A stretch of DNA of 64,000 nucleotides from Collinsella aerofaciens (GCA_030826265.1 JAPJOH010000003.1:40537-104536), one strand, 5' to 3'; counted from the stretch's first letter, positions 7,376-16,024 are shown. Notes: generated by a model from the letters alone, not told the origin. Program-made: numbers and translations.

Positions 7376-8533
7376 GGTTTCGATGAAGGCGGCGATGCGG
7401 GTCTCGATCTGACCCATGTCGCCGTTGCTGTAGTCGGTCTCAATCTTCATGTACGGAATGCCCGCACCCTCGACGGCCTCCTGCATGCGCGCACTCTCAA
7501 CGTTGAAGGTGTGGCACGCCTGGAGCACGCTCTCCACCACGCCATCGACGTGATACTTCTCGCACATGGCCAGCGTGTTTTCCATACGGCCGTCGTTGGG
7601 CGTCATGACCGAGCAGTTGATATCCAGGTAGCGGTCGGCAATGGCGCGCAGGATGTCGGGAGCCTCCGAATCGATCATCATGGCCGCCGTGCGCTCGCCC
7701 GAGCAGTCGTCCATGCACACGACCACGCCGCCGTTGGACTCGATGGTGCGGCCGATTTTGTTGATCACGCCGCCCACCGGGCAGCCGGTAATCAGAATGC
7801 GCTTGGCATCCGCCGCAACCGGGCGCTCGCCCGCGTCGTAGGCCTCGCGCAGCTTGGCGACCTTTTGCTCCAGCTGCTGCGTATAGGCCTCGATATCAAA
7901 GCTAAACGTACCGGCAAACATAGTGCTCATCAGGTCGACGCCGCTCATGGCCGCCGGCTGGTTGGCCTGCAGCGCAAACATCTCGAGCTGGGCAGCACGC
8001 AGGCGATTGCGACGACGGACGGCAGCGCGCAGGTCATCGTCGGTAATCGTGATGCCGTAGAAGCCCTCGAGTTCCTCCTTGAGCAGGCGGCACTCCTCGT
8101 ACCAGCCTTCACGCTCGTAGGCGCGATCGCGACCCTGCGGAAGATGCAGAATGTGCGTGCGCTTGAGCTCGTTGAGTAGCTCGTACATCTTCTTCTTGCC
8201 GTCGCAGGTGGTCTCGCCGATGATCATGTCGCTAAAGTACGTAAACGGGCACTTTTGCGAGTAGGCAAAACCGTAGGTCGACTTGATGAGCGGACACAGA
8301 TTTGCCGGCAGCACCTTCTCGGCCTCGGGAATCACCTCATCGGACGTACCGCACAGAGCGACACTTGCGGCCCCCGCGGCATCGATAATCTCGAGCGGTG
8401 TGTAGCTGCACAAGAAGCCGACCAGGCGATTACCCGCCTGCTTATAATCCTTAACGCGAATAAACGCCGCCTTGCGTTGCTCGTTGAACTCCTCAAACGT
8501 GGACGGCAACGGCTGCTCAATATTTTCCGACAT
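7370..8533 (-). CDS. 2-hydroxyacyl-CoA dehydratase-like / double-cubane cluster reductase, paralogue 1
   Basis: A 387-residue HgdB/FldB-superfamily protein of the single-subunit type. Cysteines C42, C61, C80, C95 and C110 lie in the pattern NLCPLIKSTYG-x6-CP and GETTCDGKKKMYE, which marks the double-cubane-cluster protein (DCCP) group rather than two-subunit dehydratases. All five align with the neighbouring paralogue at a constant 39-residue offset. AAGGAG precedes the ATG at 8533; longer frames upstream are not dehydratase-like. Probably an ATP-driven low-potential reductase using the activase downstream. The substrate is unknown. Confidence 0.85.
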   Translation of the reverse strand: MSENIEQPLPSTFEEFNEQRKAAFIRVKDYKQAGNRLVGFLCSYTPLEIIDAAGAASVALCGTSDEVIPEAEKVLPANLCPLIKSTYGFAYSQKCPFTYFSDMIIGETTCDGKKKMYELLNELKRTHILHLPQGRDRAYEREGWYEECRLLKEELEGFYGITITDDDLRAAVRRRNRLRAAQLEMFALQANQPAAMSGVDLMSTMFAGTFSFDIEAYTQQLEQKVAKLREAYDAGERPVAADAKRILITGCPVGGVINKIGRTIESNGGVVVCMDDCSGERTAAMMIDSEAPDILRAIADRYLDINCSVMTPNDGRMENTLAMCEKYHVDGVVESVLQACHTFNVESARMQEAVEGAGIPYMKIETDYSNGDMGQIETRIAAFIETL

Positions 8534-8570
8534 ATAACTCCTTAACAAACCTTTTAGCCAACCAAGGAAA

Positions 8571-8672
8571 CGGCTTTCCCAGGTGCCCGAGGTTGCCGTG
8601 AAAGAGGAGCGCCGCGTACTTTGACACGCAAGCGACGGTTTGAACGGCAAGATCGGGTGCCCAGGGAAGCCG
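8571..8672. repeat. Structured palindromic element, copy 2
   Basis: Arms from CGGCTTTCCCAGGTGCCC to a largely complementary right arm enclose TTGCCGT/ACGGCAA and the same loop strands as copy 1: GAAAGAGGAGCGC, then CGACGGTTTGA. It lies 16 bases past the stop of the second dehydratase-like gene, mirroring copy 1 after the first paralogue. Confidence 0.7.
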
Positions 8673-8687
8673 CCGGGACGGATAGCC

Positions 8688-9971
8688 CTAAATTGTCTCC
8701 AAGAAAGCCTCAATCCTGGTTTGCAGTTGGCCGGCATCCTCGCCGGCGTAGTCGGTCGTGATGTGCATAAACGGGATGCCCGCCTCCTCGGCGGCCTTCT
8801 CCACGGCAAACGACTCCATCTCGTAGAGCGTGCAGAACTGCAGGGCCACGTCGACGATACCGTCAGCATGCAGGTCCTTGGCCATCTGGACAATGTCCTT
8901 CATACGCTGGTCGTTGGGCGTAAAGACAGCACAGTTGATCTTAAAGTAGCGCTCGGCGATGGCGTCGAGCATCTCGTCGACCGTCTCGCCGGACTCGTCG
9001 ACCAGGTCCTTGTAGTAGCGCGAGCCCGTGCAGGACTCCTCGCCTACCACAACGCCGCCGGCCTTCTCGATGAGGTTGAACGGCTTCCAGTTGGGCACGG
9101 CCATGGGCGTGCCGGTGTACAGGATGCGCTTGGTCCCCTTGGGCGCCACGCCCTCGCCGGTCTCAACACGCTGCTCGCACTCAGCCGCCATCTCGTTGAT
9201 GGCGCCGGTCAGGCGCGGCGTGTCATCCATAAAGGCGGCCTGAACGGTCAGCAGACTGTCGAGACCGCTGATGGGCGCCGGATCGGCAGCGCGGGTCGCA
9301 GCCAGACGCTGCAGGGCGCGACGCTTCTCGTTGACGGCGTGGATGGCGGCCTTCAGACGCTCGGGCGTAATCTTGACGCCACACTCTTCCTCGATCTTGG
9401 CGGCGAGCTTCTTGACCTCGGCCTTCCAGGTCACGAGCGTCGACTCGTCGTGTACGTTGGGAATATCCATGACGTACATGTTCTTTTGCGTGGCAAAGAA
9501 CTCGTAGGCTTTCTTCTTGCCATCGCAGGTGTTCTCGCCTACCACCAGGTCACTCGACTCAATGTAGGGGCAGACCTCGCCCAGCTTAAAGCCGGCAAAG
9601 CTCTTGATGAGCGGGCAGGTGTTGCGCGGCAGATGCTCCTCGACCTTGTCGGTCGCCCAGTCGGCACCCGAGCACAGGCCCACGGGAATGCCGTCACAGG
9701 CAAGTACGATCTCCTCGGGCACGTAGACGCAGAACGAACCGACGATCTTGGTGGCCTCGCCGGCCTCCTTCTTGTCGAGCATCTCCTTAATACGGCCACT
9801 GTGGATGTTGGTGGCGACAAAATCCAGGTAGGACGTGGACTTGGGGCGATTATTCTGCGTCAGGAACATATCGCCGTACATCTGGCCCACGGCGCCCAGC
9901 AGCATGTCGTGGTCGGCAAGATTCATGCCGAGGCTCTCCCACATCGGATGGAAATCAAATTCTTCAGCCAT
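8688..9971 (-). CDS. 2-hydroxyacyl-CoA dehydratase-like / double-cubane cluster reductase, paralogue 2
   Basis: A 427-residue paralogue of the next gene with about 40 extra N-terminal residues. C81, C100, C119, C134 and C149 correspond to the five shared cysteines, and C92 is additional. The motifs NTCPLIKSFAGF, CPYIESSDLVVGENTCDGKKKAYE and TPNDQRM match the double-cubane group. It is first in a minus-strand run leading to its paralogue, the activase and the selenium genes. Either a homodimeric reductase, as in characterised DCCPs, or a heteromeric pair with its paralogue; sequence alone cannot decide. Confidence 0.85.
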   Translation of the reverse strand: MAEEFDFHPMWESLGMNLADHDMLLGAVGQMYGDMFLTQNNRPKSTSYLDFVATNIHSGRIKEMLDKKEAGEATKIVGSFCVYVPEEIVLACDGIPVGLCSGADWATDKVEEHLPRNTCPLIKSFAGFKLGEVCPYIESSDLVVGENTCDGKKKAYEFFATQKNMYVMDIPNVHDESTLVTWKAEVKKLAAKIEEECGVKITPERLKAAIHAVNEKRRALQRLAATRAADPAPISGLDSLLTVQAAFMDDTPRLTGAINEMAAECEQRVETGEGVAPKGTKRILYTGTPMAVPNWKPFNLIEKAGGVVVGEESCTGSRYYKDLVDESGETVDEMLDAIAERYFKINCAVFTPNDQRMKDIVQMAKDLHADGIVDVALQFCTLYEMESFAVEKAAEEAGIPFMHITTDYAGEDAGQLQTRIEAFLETI

Positions 9972-10130
9972 GACGGTTCCCCTCTCGAACCAAAAACGGA
10001 TAACAGCGGTATCGATGCACGACGGACGGCGATTGCCCGGCCGTGCTCAAACCCGGATTTTTGGGGAACCTGCTTTGCAGCTGATTATTTAGTTGTGCGT
10101 CGTCTCTCCCGGAGCCGTGAACATACCTGC

Positions 10131-10199
10131 TCATATGCGACTCCGAGCCATATATAGGGCGCGCGCGGCAACGCGGCGAATGTATGTCGTCTGCGGCAT
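10131..10199 (-). CDS. Possible 22-residue leader peptide upstream of the dehydratase-like run
   Basis: ATG at 10199 has a strong AAGGAGGG site 7 bases upstream and encodes MPQTTYIRRVAARALYMARSRI, with five arginines in 22 residues. It lies about 160 bases ahead of the second dehydratase-like gene on the same strand. GCACGGC/GCCGT...CGTGC can pair in the spacer. It could be a regulatory leader or chance; no family is recognised. Confidence 0.35.
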   Translation of the reverse strand: MPQTTYIRRVAARALYMARSRI

Positions 10200-10400
10200 A
10201 TGCGCACCCTCCTTTTCTCGTCGAAGGTAACTATATCAACGGTTGTCGTCCAGACGAACACCGCCGACATGCGTACGACAGCGTCGTGTGCCGTCGTTTA
10301 ATAAATAATTATCTGTGTTGATAAGAGTTTGTCATCCATCATTCGGCGAACGGCAAGACAAAGCCGCCGAGGCTTATATCCCCGACGGCATTACCCGGCA
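10200..10400. other. Intergenic region between modC and the dehydratase-like run
   Basis: No convincing gene. It is AT-richer around 10300-10325 and presumably holds the minus-strand promoter for the 9971 gene and the end of the modC transcript. No terminator with a clear U-tract was found. Confidence 0.4.
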
Positions 10401-11471
10401 CTATCGACAAACCAAATGGATCTTACTCGCATCGAAGTGCATGCGCAGCGTCTCGCCTGCTTGCGGCAGCTCGTCGACAGGCACGCCCACCTTGTTGACC
10501 TTCCACTGCAGACGTGTGGGCGCATCGACGCGCGGCACGTCCAGCAGCACCAGCCGCTCAAAGCGCGAATCGCTCACACGGGCCACGTGCAAATCGTAGC
10601 TGTTGCGGCCCCGCTCCGCGCGATTGTCAACATGGAAGTAGCTTGCGCGAATGCCCAGGTACGCCACATTATCGGGAACCTCGCGACCCACGTTAAAGGT
10701 CATGCCCCAGTCGAGGGCCTCAACTTCTTCGTCGCCGATCTTGCGCGCCCGGCTTGTGTTCTTGCAGCCCGTCAGGCGCAGTGCCGCCAGCGTCTGCGGA
10801 CGACGGACCACGTCCTCGATGGAGCCGATCTCCTCAACATGCCCGTCGTGCATCACGCAGATGCGCTGACACAGGCGGCACGCTTCGTCGATGTCGTGGC
10901 TCACGTAGAGCACGGTACGGTTGCAGACGTCGAACAGGTCGAGCATGTTTTGCTCAAGCGCGCTCTTGAGATACGCATCGAGCGCGCTCATGGGCTCGTC
11001 GAACATAAAAATGCCCGGGTGTGCCGCCACCATGCGGGCAAGCGCCACACGTTGCTGCTGACCGCCCGAGAGTCGCGCGGGATAGCGGTCAGCAAAATCC
11101 GCCAGACCGAAAATGCCCAGATAGCGCTCGGCGAGCTTTTTGCGCGCGGCGGCGTCGCCCGCATCCTTTACGCCGGCGCATGCGTTATCGGCCACCGTCA
11201 TGTTGGGAAACAGCTGATAGTTTTGGAACAACAGGGCGCATTTTCGCTCCTGGGGGGACAGGTTGATGCCCGCCGCCGAGTCAAAAAAGGTCACGCCGTT
11301 GACGGCGATCTTGCCCTCGTCGGGCGTCTCCACGCCAGCGATGCAGCGCAGCGTACAGCTCTTGCCGCAACCCGAGGCGCCCAGCAGCGCCACGCGCTCC
11401 TCGCCGGCCTCAAGCTGCATGTCGAGCATAAACCCGGGATAGCGCTTTTTGATATCCAGAACGAGTGACAT
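10401..11471 (-). CDS. modC: Molybdate ABC transporter ATP-binding protein ModC
   Basis: A 356-residue ABC ATPase. Walker A is GASGCGKS (31-38), the signature LSGGQQQR, Walker B IFMFDEP, and the H-loop SHDIDEA. The last 110 or so residues form a TOBE/MOP-like regulatory domain, as usual in ModC. It starts 3 bases after the modB stop and energises molybdate import. Tungstate is an alternative substrate, but neighbouring molybdopterin genes favour molybdate. Confidence 0.9.
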   Translation of the reverse strand: MSLVLDIKKRYPGFMLDMQLEAGEERVALLGASGCGKSCTLRCIAGVETPDEGKIAVNGVTFFDSAAGINLSPQERKCALLFQNYQLFPNMTVADNACAGVKDAGDAAARKKLAERYLGIFGLADFADRYPARLSGGQQQRVALARMVAAHPGIFMFDEPMSALDAYLKSALEQNMLDLFDVCNRTVLYVSHDIDEACRLCQRICVMHDGHVEEIGSIEDVVRRPQTLAALRLTGCKNTSRARKIGDEEVEALDWGMTFNVGREVPDNVAYLGIRASYFHVDNRAERGRNSYDLHVARVSDSRFERLVLLDVPRVDAPTRLQWKVNKVGVPVDELPQAGETLRMHFDASKIHLVCR

Positions 11472-11474
11472 GAC

Positions 11475-12917
11475 CTATCGACCTCCCTGCGGCGCAGCAT
11501 CATCGCGCATGAACTCGGCCAGCGCCTCGCGATCGATACGCAAGGCATCGCCGCCCGCCGGGTCGAGCGAATCGCCCTGCCCGACGAGCTCCTTGGCCTG
11601 CTTGCGCTCCGCACGGGAGAGACCGAGCTCGCGATACTTTTGCGAATGCGCCGTGTACATGTTGATGAATAGAATGACCAGGAAGCTGAACACAATTACG
11701 ACCACGACCCAAAAGAGGGCCACCGACGTATTGCCGCCCATCCACTCAAAATAGATGGCGATGGGAATGGTCTGCGTAATACCGGCGTAGTTGCCCGCAA
11801 AGAACAGGGTGCAGCCAAACTCGCCCATTGCGCGGGCAAAGGCGAGCACCGTGCCGGCGGCAATCGAGGGCCAGCCAAGCGGCATCATAAGCTTGGTAAA
11901 GATGCGACGCTCGGACCAGCCCAGCGTGCGCGCCGCATCGAGCATCTGTGTGTCGAGGCTCTCGAAGGCTCCGAGCGCCGTACGATAGACGAGCGGGAAC
12001 GACACCACCACGGCAGAGATCACCGCCGCCGGCCACGTAAAGACAATCGAGATGCCGTGAGCGATCAGCCACTGGCCCACCCCGGTCGAGCGGCCAAACA
12101 GCATGAGGAGCAGAAAGCCGCAGACCGTGGGCGGCAGCACCATAGGAATCGTAAAAACCGAATCGAACAAGCCCTTGATGCGGCTCGAGGTACCCATAGT
12201 CTTCCACGCGGCGAACAGGCCCAGCGCAAAGGAGATCAGCAGGGCAAGGCCGCTCGTTTTTATGGACACCCAAAACGGGCGATAGTCGATGCCGCCCAAT
12301 AAGGAAGCCAGAGAGGTCAAGGGCCCCTGCTCATCCCGCAACACGACAGACGATGCTTCTACCATTTGAGCGCTATCAAGCCAACGCGCGCCGCCTTTGG
12401 CATCACCCGAGGCTGATGCAATCACCACATAGCGGTCCCCATCCGCACCGCGCTCGTCAAAGCCATAGGTATACCCGCCGGCATCAAACGTTGTTTCCGC
12501 CGTGACATACCAAGGAAGATCCACGTCCCCTAGCTGCGCACCTCCCATGCAGTTTGCGCTGTCGAGCTTACAGACGAGGGCCTTGAGACCCGATACGCAC
12601 TCGTTGTCCTGCGGATCCAATCCATACTTCTCGACCGCCTTGGGCGATATCCACACAACAACGCGATCGGCAGCAGGCGCCACTACAAGGTCCACGTCCT
12701 CGTCAACGGGAAACCGGTAGCCCTCAGGCTGGCCCTCCATGGCACGAGCGGTCCCCTTGGCCAACCGCTCAAAACCCTCGATCCCATAGGAAAGCCCATG
12801 AGCGGTCGCAGCAGCCTGGGCCCCGTCCTCAGCGTCCCCAGCAAACGCAAATCCCGGCACCCAGCAAAGCGCGAAGGTCAAAGCACAGGCGACAGGCATG
12901 CGGAATCTATTAAGCAC
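11475..12917 (-). CDS. modB: Molybdate ABC permease ModB with unusual N-terminal extracytoplasmic domain
   Basis: A 480-residue protein from a GTG at 12917 with GGAG 6 bases upstream. That start gives a proper signal/anchor (basic LNRFR, then a hydrophobic stretch to FAFAG); starting at the internal ATG at 12899 would lose the positive charge. Residues 27-210 are a hydrophilic, presumably external domain. Residues 211-430 are the ModB/CysT-type permease with several membrane spans and the EAA loop AARTLGWSERRIFTKLMMPLGWP. Usual ModB proteins are about 220-270 residues, so the extra 180-residue domain is notable. No family was recognised for it. Confidence 0.88.
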   Translation of the reverse strand: MLNRFRMPVACALTFALCWVPGFAFAGDAEDGAQAAATAHGLSYGIEGFERLAKGTARAMEGQPEGYRFPVDEDVDLVVAPAADRVVVWISPKAVEKYGLDPQDNECVSGLKALVCKLDSANCMGGAQLGDVDLPWYVTAETTFDAGGYTYGFDERGADGDRYVVIASASGDAKGGARWLDSAQMVEASSVVLRDEQGPLTSLASLLGGIDYRPFWVSIKTSGLALLISFALGLFAAWKTMGTSSRIKGLFDSVFTIPMVLPPTVCGFLLLMLFGRSTGVGQWLIAHGISIVFTWPAAVISAVVVSFPLVYRTALGAFESLDTQMLDAARTLGWSERRIFTKLMMPLGWPSIAAGTVLAFARAMGEFGCTLFFAGNYAGITQTIPIAIYFEWMGGNTSVALFWVVVVIVFSFLVILFINMYTAHSQKYRELGLSRAERKQAKELVGQGDSLDPAGGDALRIDREALAEFMRDDAAPQGGR

Positions 12918-12985
12918 GAAAAGCTCCAAGCGAATACAAGGACGGAGTGAAACACAAAACGATGGAATTATCGCGCCAAGCCGCA

Positions 12986-13858
12986 CTACGCGGAAAGCTC
13001 AAAGCCGTACTTAGCCCAAATCTTCTGAGCCTTCTTGTTGGACAGGCAAAAGTCGATGAACGCCTCGGCTTCGTCGGCATGCTCGGAGCTCTCGGCAACG
13101 GCACCCGGGTACACGATGGGCTTGTGCGAATCCTCGGGGCACACGAAGGCCTCCTCGATGCCGTCGTAGCGGAAGATATCGGAGCTGTAGACAAAACCGG
13201 CTACGCAGTCGCCCGTAGAGACATAGGCGGCGGCGGTGCCCACCTTATCGGCCAGTGCGACCTTGTCGGCAATCTCGGGAGCATACTCGCCGTCGTCGCC
13301 CTCGGTACCGGTATAGAGCCCCACGGAAGCCAGCGCCTGGTTGGCGTACTTGCCGGCGGGGACGGTCTTGGCGTCGCCAATGGCGATCTTGCCGTCCAGA
13401 TTCGCGACGTCGGCGATGGCCTCGACCTTGGTGTCGGAGCCCTCGGCGCGAATGATCACGAGGTCGTTGACGAACATGTCCTCACGCGTATCGACGTCGA
13501 CGAGCTCGGCGGCTTCGGCGTCGTCCATGATGCCCTTGGAGGCTGTGATGAGCACGTCGACAGCGGCACCGGCGCGCATCTGCTCGACAAGGTCGCCGGA
13601 GGCCTTAAACTGCGTGTCTGCAAACGTGGTGCCGGTCTGCTCTGTGTAGAGCTCCTGAACCTCGGGCAGAGCCTTCTCGAGCGAGTTGGCGGCAAAGACC
13701 TGCAGCTCGACAGCCTTCTTGGAAGATGCCTTAGCAGAACCGGCATCGGATCCGGCCGGCTCGGACGTCTTGCTGCCCGAGCAGCCAGCAAGACCAAGGC
13801 CGGCAGCGGCGACAGCAGAAAGCGAGACGAATCCGCGGCGAGAAACCATATCGAACAT
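12986..13858 (-). CDS. modA: Molybdate-binding lipoprotein ModA
   Basis: A 290-residue substrate-binding protein. The N-terminus has a twin-arginine-like SRRGFVSLSA followed by a lipobox LAGC, so it is a membrane-anchored lipoprotein. The mature part shows the ModA pattern (LQVFAANSLEKALPEV, GAAVDVLITASKGIMDDAE, NDLVIIRAEGS). The ATG at 13858 lies 6 bases past AAAGGG. Its promoter and an operator-like palindrome lie immediately upstream (13919-13971). It heads modA-modB-modC. Confidence 0.92.
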   Translation of the reverse strand: MFDMVSRRGFVSLSAVAAAGLGLAGCSGSKTSEPAGSDAGSAKASSKKAVELQVFAANSLEKALPEVQELYTEQTGTTFADTQFKASGDLVEQMRAGAAVDVLITASKGIMDDAEAAELVDVDTREDMFVNDLVIIRAEGSDTKVEAIADVANLDGKIAIGDAKTVPAGKYANQALASVGLYTGTEGDDGEYAPEIADKVALADKVGTAAAYVSTGDCVAGFVYSSDIFRYDGIEEAFVCPEDSHKPIVYPGAVAESSEHADEAEAFIDFCLSNKKAQKIWAKYGFELSA

Positions 13859-13918
13859 ATTCAACCCTTTCGGACCTTGTGCCCGGGTACCCCACCGCGG
13901 GCTTTAATCTGCAATCAG

Positions 13919-13971
13919 ATTATACTTTTGCGCGAATAATGTTAGTGAGAAATTATTCTCGCCTGAGAATA
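13919..13971 (-). promoter_or_regulatory. modA promoter with operator-like palindrome
   Basis: The minus strand has a perfect -10 TATAAT (13919-13924) but no good -35. Upstream lies TATTCTC-gcct-GAGAATA (13954-13971), a perfect 7-bp inverted repeat, and a related half-site ATTATTCGC (13932-13940). A metal-dependent regulator such as ModE is plausible but the site does not match the E. coli ModE box. Confidence 0.5.
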
Positions 13972-14061
13972 TAGTTTCGAGTTACCGTACACCTCGGCGT
14001 CGATTCGGCGGAAAACAAAAGCGGAGCGACCGATAAGGTCGCCCCACCGCAGGTAAATAGC

Positions 14062-14541
14062 TTAGTTGGTATGTCCGCCGCCCGCTGTCATCTGAGCCGC
14101 GTGCTCCAGCTGGTCCGCTATGGCCTCCCAGCTTTCGCGGGCGGCCTTCGTGGAACCGGGAAAGTTTACGACAAGTGTATGACCTCGTTGCATGCAAATA
14201 GCACGCGAGAGCATAGCGCGGCGCGTCTTGGTCATCGAGTACGCACGAATTGCCTCTGCAATACCCGGCACATCGCGGTCGCAGACGGCACGCGTCGCCT
14301 CGGGCGTCACATCGCGCATCGAAAGCCCCGTGCCGCCGCAGGTGAGCACGACATTGGCGTGGCACTCATCGGCGGCTTCCACAATGGCATCACCAATCTC
14401 GCTGACGTCATCGCGCACGACCACATGTGAGGCGACCGTCCAGCCCTGCGCCTCGATAAGTTCCTCGAGTGCAGCTCCAGCCTCGTCCTGGGCAAGATCG
14501 CGCGTATCCGAGCACGTCACAATCGAAATCTTCAGCTCCAT
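14062..14541 (-). CDS. mogA: MoaB/MogA-type molybdopterin adenylyltransferase
   Basis: A 159-residue protein of the MoaB/Mog family, which activates molybdopterin by adenylylation. VLTCGGTGLSMRDVTPEAT is the family's GGTG active-site segment, followed by MLSRAICMQRGHTLVVNFPGSTKA. AGGAGG precedes the ATG at 14541. It lies 10 bases after moeA on the same strand, so the last two molybdopterin steps are co-expressed. MoaB and MogA cannot be told apart with certainty by eye. Confidence 0.88.
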   Translation of the reverse strand: MELKISIVTCSDTRDLAQDEAGAALEELIEAQGWTVASHVVVRDDVSEIGDAIVEAADECHANVVLTCGGTGLSMRDVTPEATRAVCDRDVPGIAEAIRAYSMTKTRRAMLSRAICMQRGHTLVVNFPGSTKAARESWEAIADQLEHAAQMTAGGGHTN

Positions 14542-14551
14542 AGCATTCCTC

Positions 14552-15814
14552 CTATAGCACCGTGCCCTCAGGCAGGTCGACACGCACGACATCCACGACG
14601 TCGCCTGCCTTGAGCTCACACGGCCCTTCGTCAATACGCAGCAGACAGTTGGCACGCTGCATCGTGCCGAGCAGCGCCGAATTCTGCGTCTTGGCCTCGG
14701 TCACCAGCAGCTCATCGGTCTCGGGGTCGCGCAAAACCGTGGCGCGATCGAAGAAGCGTCGGTCCTGGCGCTTCTTCACGCCGTGCGTCAATATCGCCTG
14801 CTGCACGGGACGCGTACCCTCGGCAAAGCCGCGCATCTTGCGGATCGCGGGGCGGGCGAGCATCTCAAAGCCCACATACGCCGCCGCGGGATTGCCCGAA
14901 AGCCCCAAATACGGCTTACCCCCGAGCAAGCCAAACGTGATAGCCTTGCCCGGACGCATCGAGATGCGATCGAACAGCACCTCGCCCTCGCGCTTGACCA
15001 GCGCCGTCACGTAGTCGTAATCGCCCGCCGAGGCGCCACCGCTCGTAATGACAAAATCGCACTCCTGCACGGCACGATGTACGAGCTCGGCAATCGCCTG
15101 TTCATCATCGGGAGCGATGCCAAAGAACACCGGATCTGCCCCGGCATCGAGCGCCTCGGCCATCAACGCCGAGGAGTTGGAGTCGCGGATCTGCCCGCGC
15201 GCCGGCACGTTACTCGGTGCGACCAGTTCCGTGCCCAGCGAGATGATGCCCACACGCGGGGCAGCGTGCACCTTCACGCTCGCGTATCCGGCGCTTGCCA
15301 GCAGACCCGCGCCCGCCGGAGCCACGACCTCGCCGGCGCGCATCACAGCATCGCCGGCATGGGCCTCCTCGGCGGCAGAGCGAACGTTCTCCCCTACCTT
15401 GGCCGGCGCCGAGAAGCGAACGTGCGAGCCCTCGTTGCCATCGCCGTCAAGCACGTCGACGATCTCGTATTTCACTACGGCGTCAGCACCCTCGGGCACC
15501 GGCGCGCCCGTCATGATGCGGACGGTCTCGCCCGTGCCGACCACGCCCCCAAAGACATGGCCCGCTGCCTCGTGTCCGATAACGTCGAGCGTCACCTGTG
15601 CCTCGTCAGATGCCTGCGCCAAGTCCGCCGAGCGCACGGCATACCCGTCCATGGCGCTGTTGGCAAACGGTGAAATGTCGATATCGGCCACAGCATCCTC
15701 GGCCAAGGGAAAACCAGCCGCCTGCCACACGGGAATCTCGACGAGATCGGTCGGAGCAACGTGCGACAGGACAATCGACTGCGCGTCCTCCAACGGAATG
15801 AGTTTCTCTGCCAT
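14552..15814 (-). CDS. moeA: Molybdopterin molybdenumtransferase MoeA
   Basis: A 420-residue MoeA. The N-terminal segment has SPFANSAMDGYAV, the central MoCF_biosynth domain has GIISLGTELV, ITSGGASAGDYDYV and SMRPGKAITFGLLGGKPYLGLSGNPAAAYVGFEM, and a C-terminal beta domain follows. It inserts molybdate into adenylylated molybdopterin. The start at 15814 is preferred (AGAGG five bases upstream) over an in-frame GTG two codons earlier. It leads the moeA-mogA pair, next to modABC. Confidence 0.92.
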   Translation of the reverse strand: MAEKLIPLEDAQSIVLSHVAPTDLVEIPVWQAAGFPLAEDAVADIDISPFANSAMDGYAVRSADLAQASDEAQVTLDVIGHEAAGHVFGGVVGTGETVRIMTGAPVPEGADAVVKYEIVDVLDGDGNEGSHVRFSAPAKVGENVRSAAEEAHAGDAVMRAGEVVAPAGAGLLASAGYASVKVHAAPRVGIISLGTELVAPSNVPARGQIRDSNSSALMAEALDAGADPVFFGIAPDDEQAIAELVHRAVQECDFVITSGGASAGDYDYVTALVKREGEVLFDRISMRPGKAITFGLLGGKPYLGLSGNPAAAYVGFEMLARPAIRKMRGFAEGTRPVQQAILTHGVKKRQDRRFFDRATVLRDPETDELLVTEAKTQNSALLGTMQRANCLLRIDEGPCELKAGDVVDVVRVDLPEGTVL

Positions 15815-15829
15815 ATGCACCTCTTAATG

Positions 15830-16024
15830 CCACGGCGCACAACAGGGGCGCCGATTCTTTATGCTTTTCTCAGTATAATCCCCCGACGCACGACCGCGAC
15901 TCGGCCTGAACCCGCAAATACACCTGTCGGTTGCAGGCCGCGAAACAGAATGGAAACCAACCCACCGGCTCGTCGCGTTTGCCGCGTTTTATAATGCATG
16001 CGTTGCAACCTAAAAGAGGAACGT
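15830..16024. other. Divergent intergenic region moeA / CLC
   Basis: About 195 bases between divergent genes; presumably holds both promoters. No RNA motif or additional gene was recognised. Confidence 0.4.
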
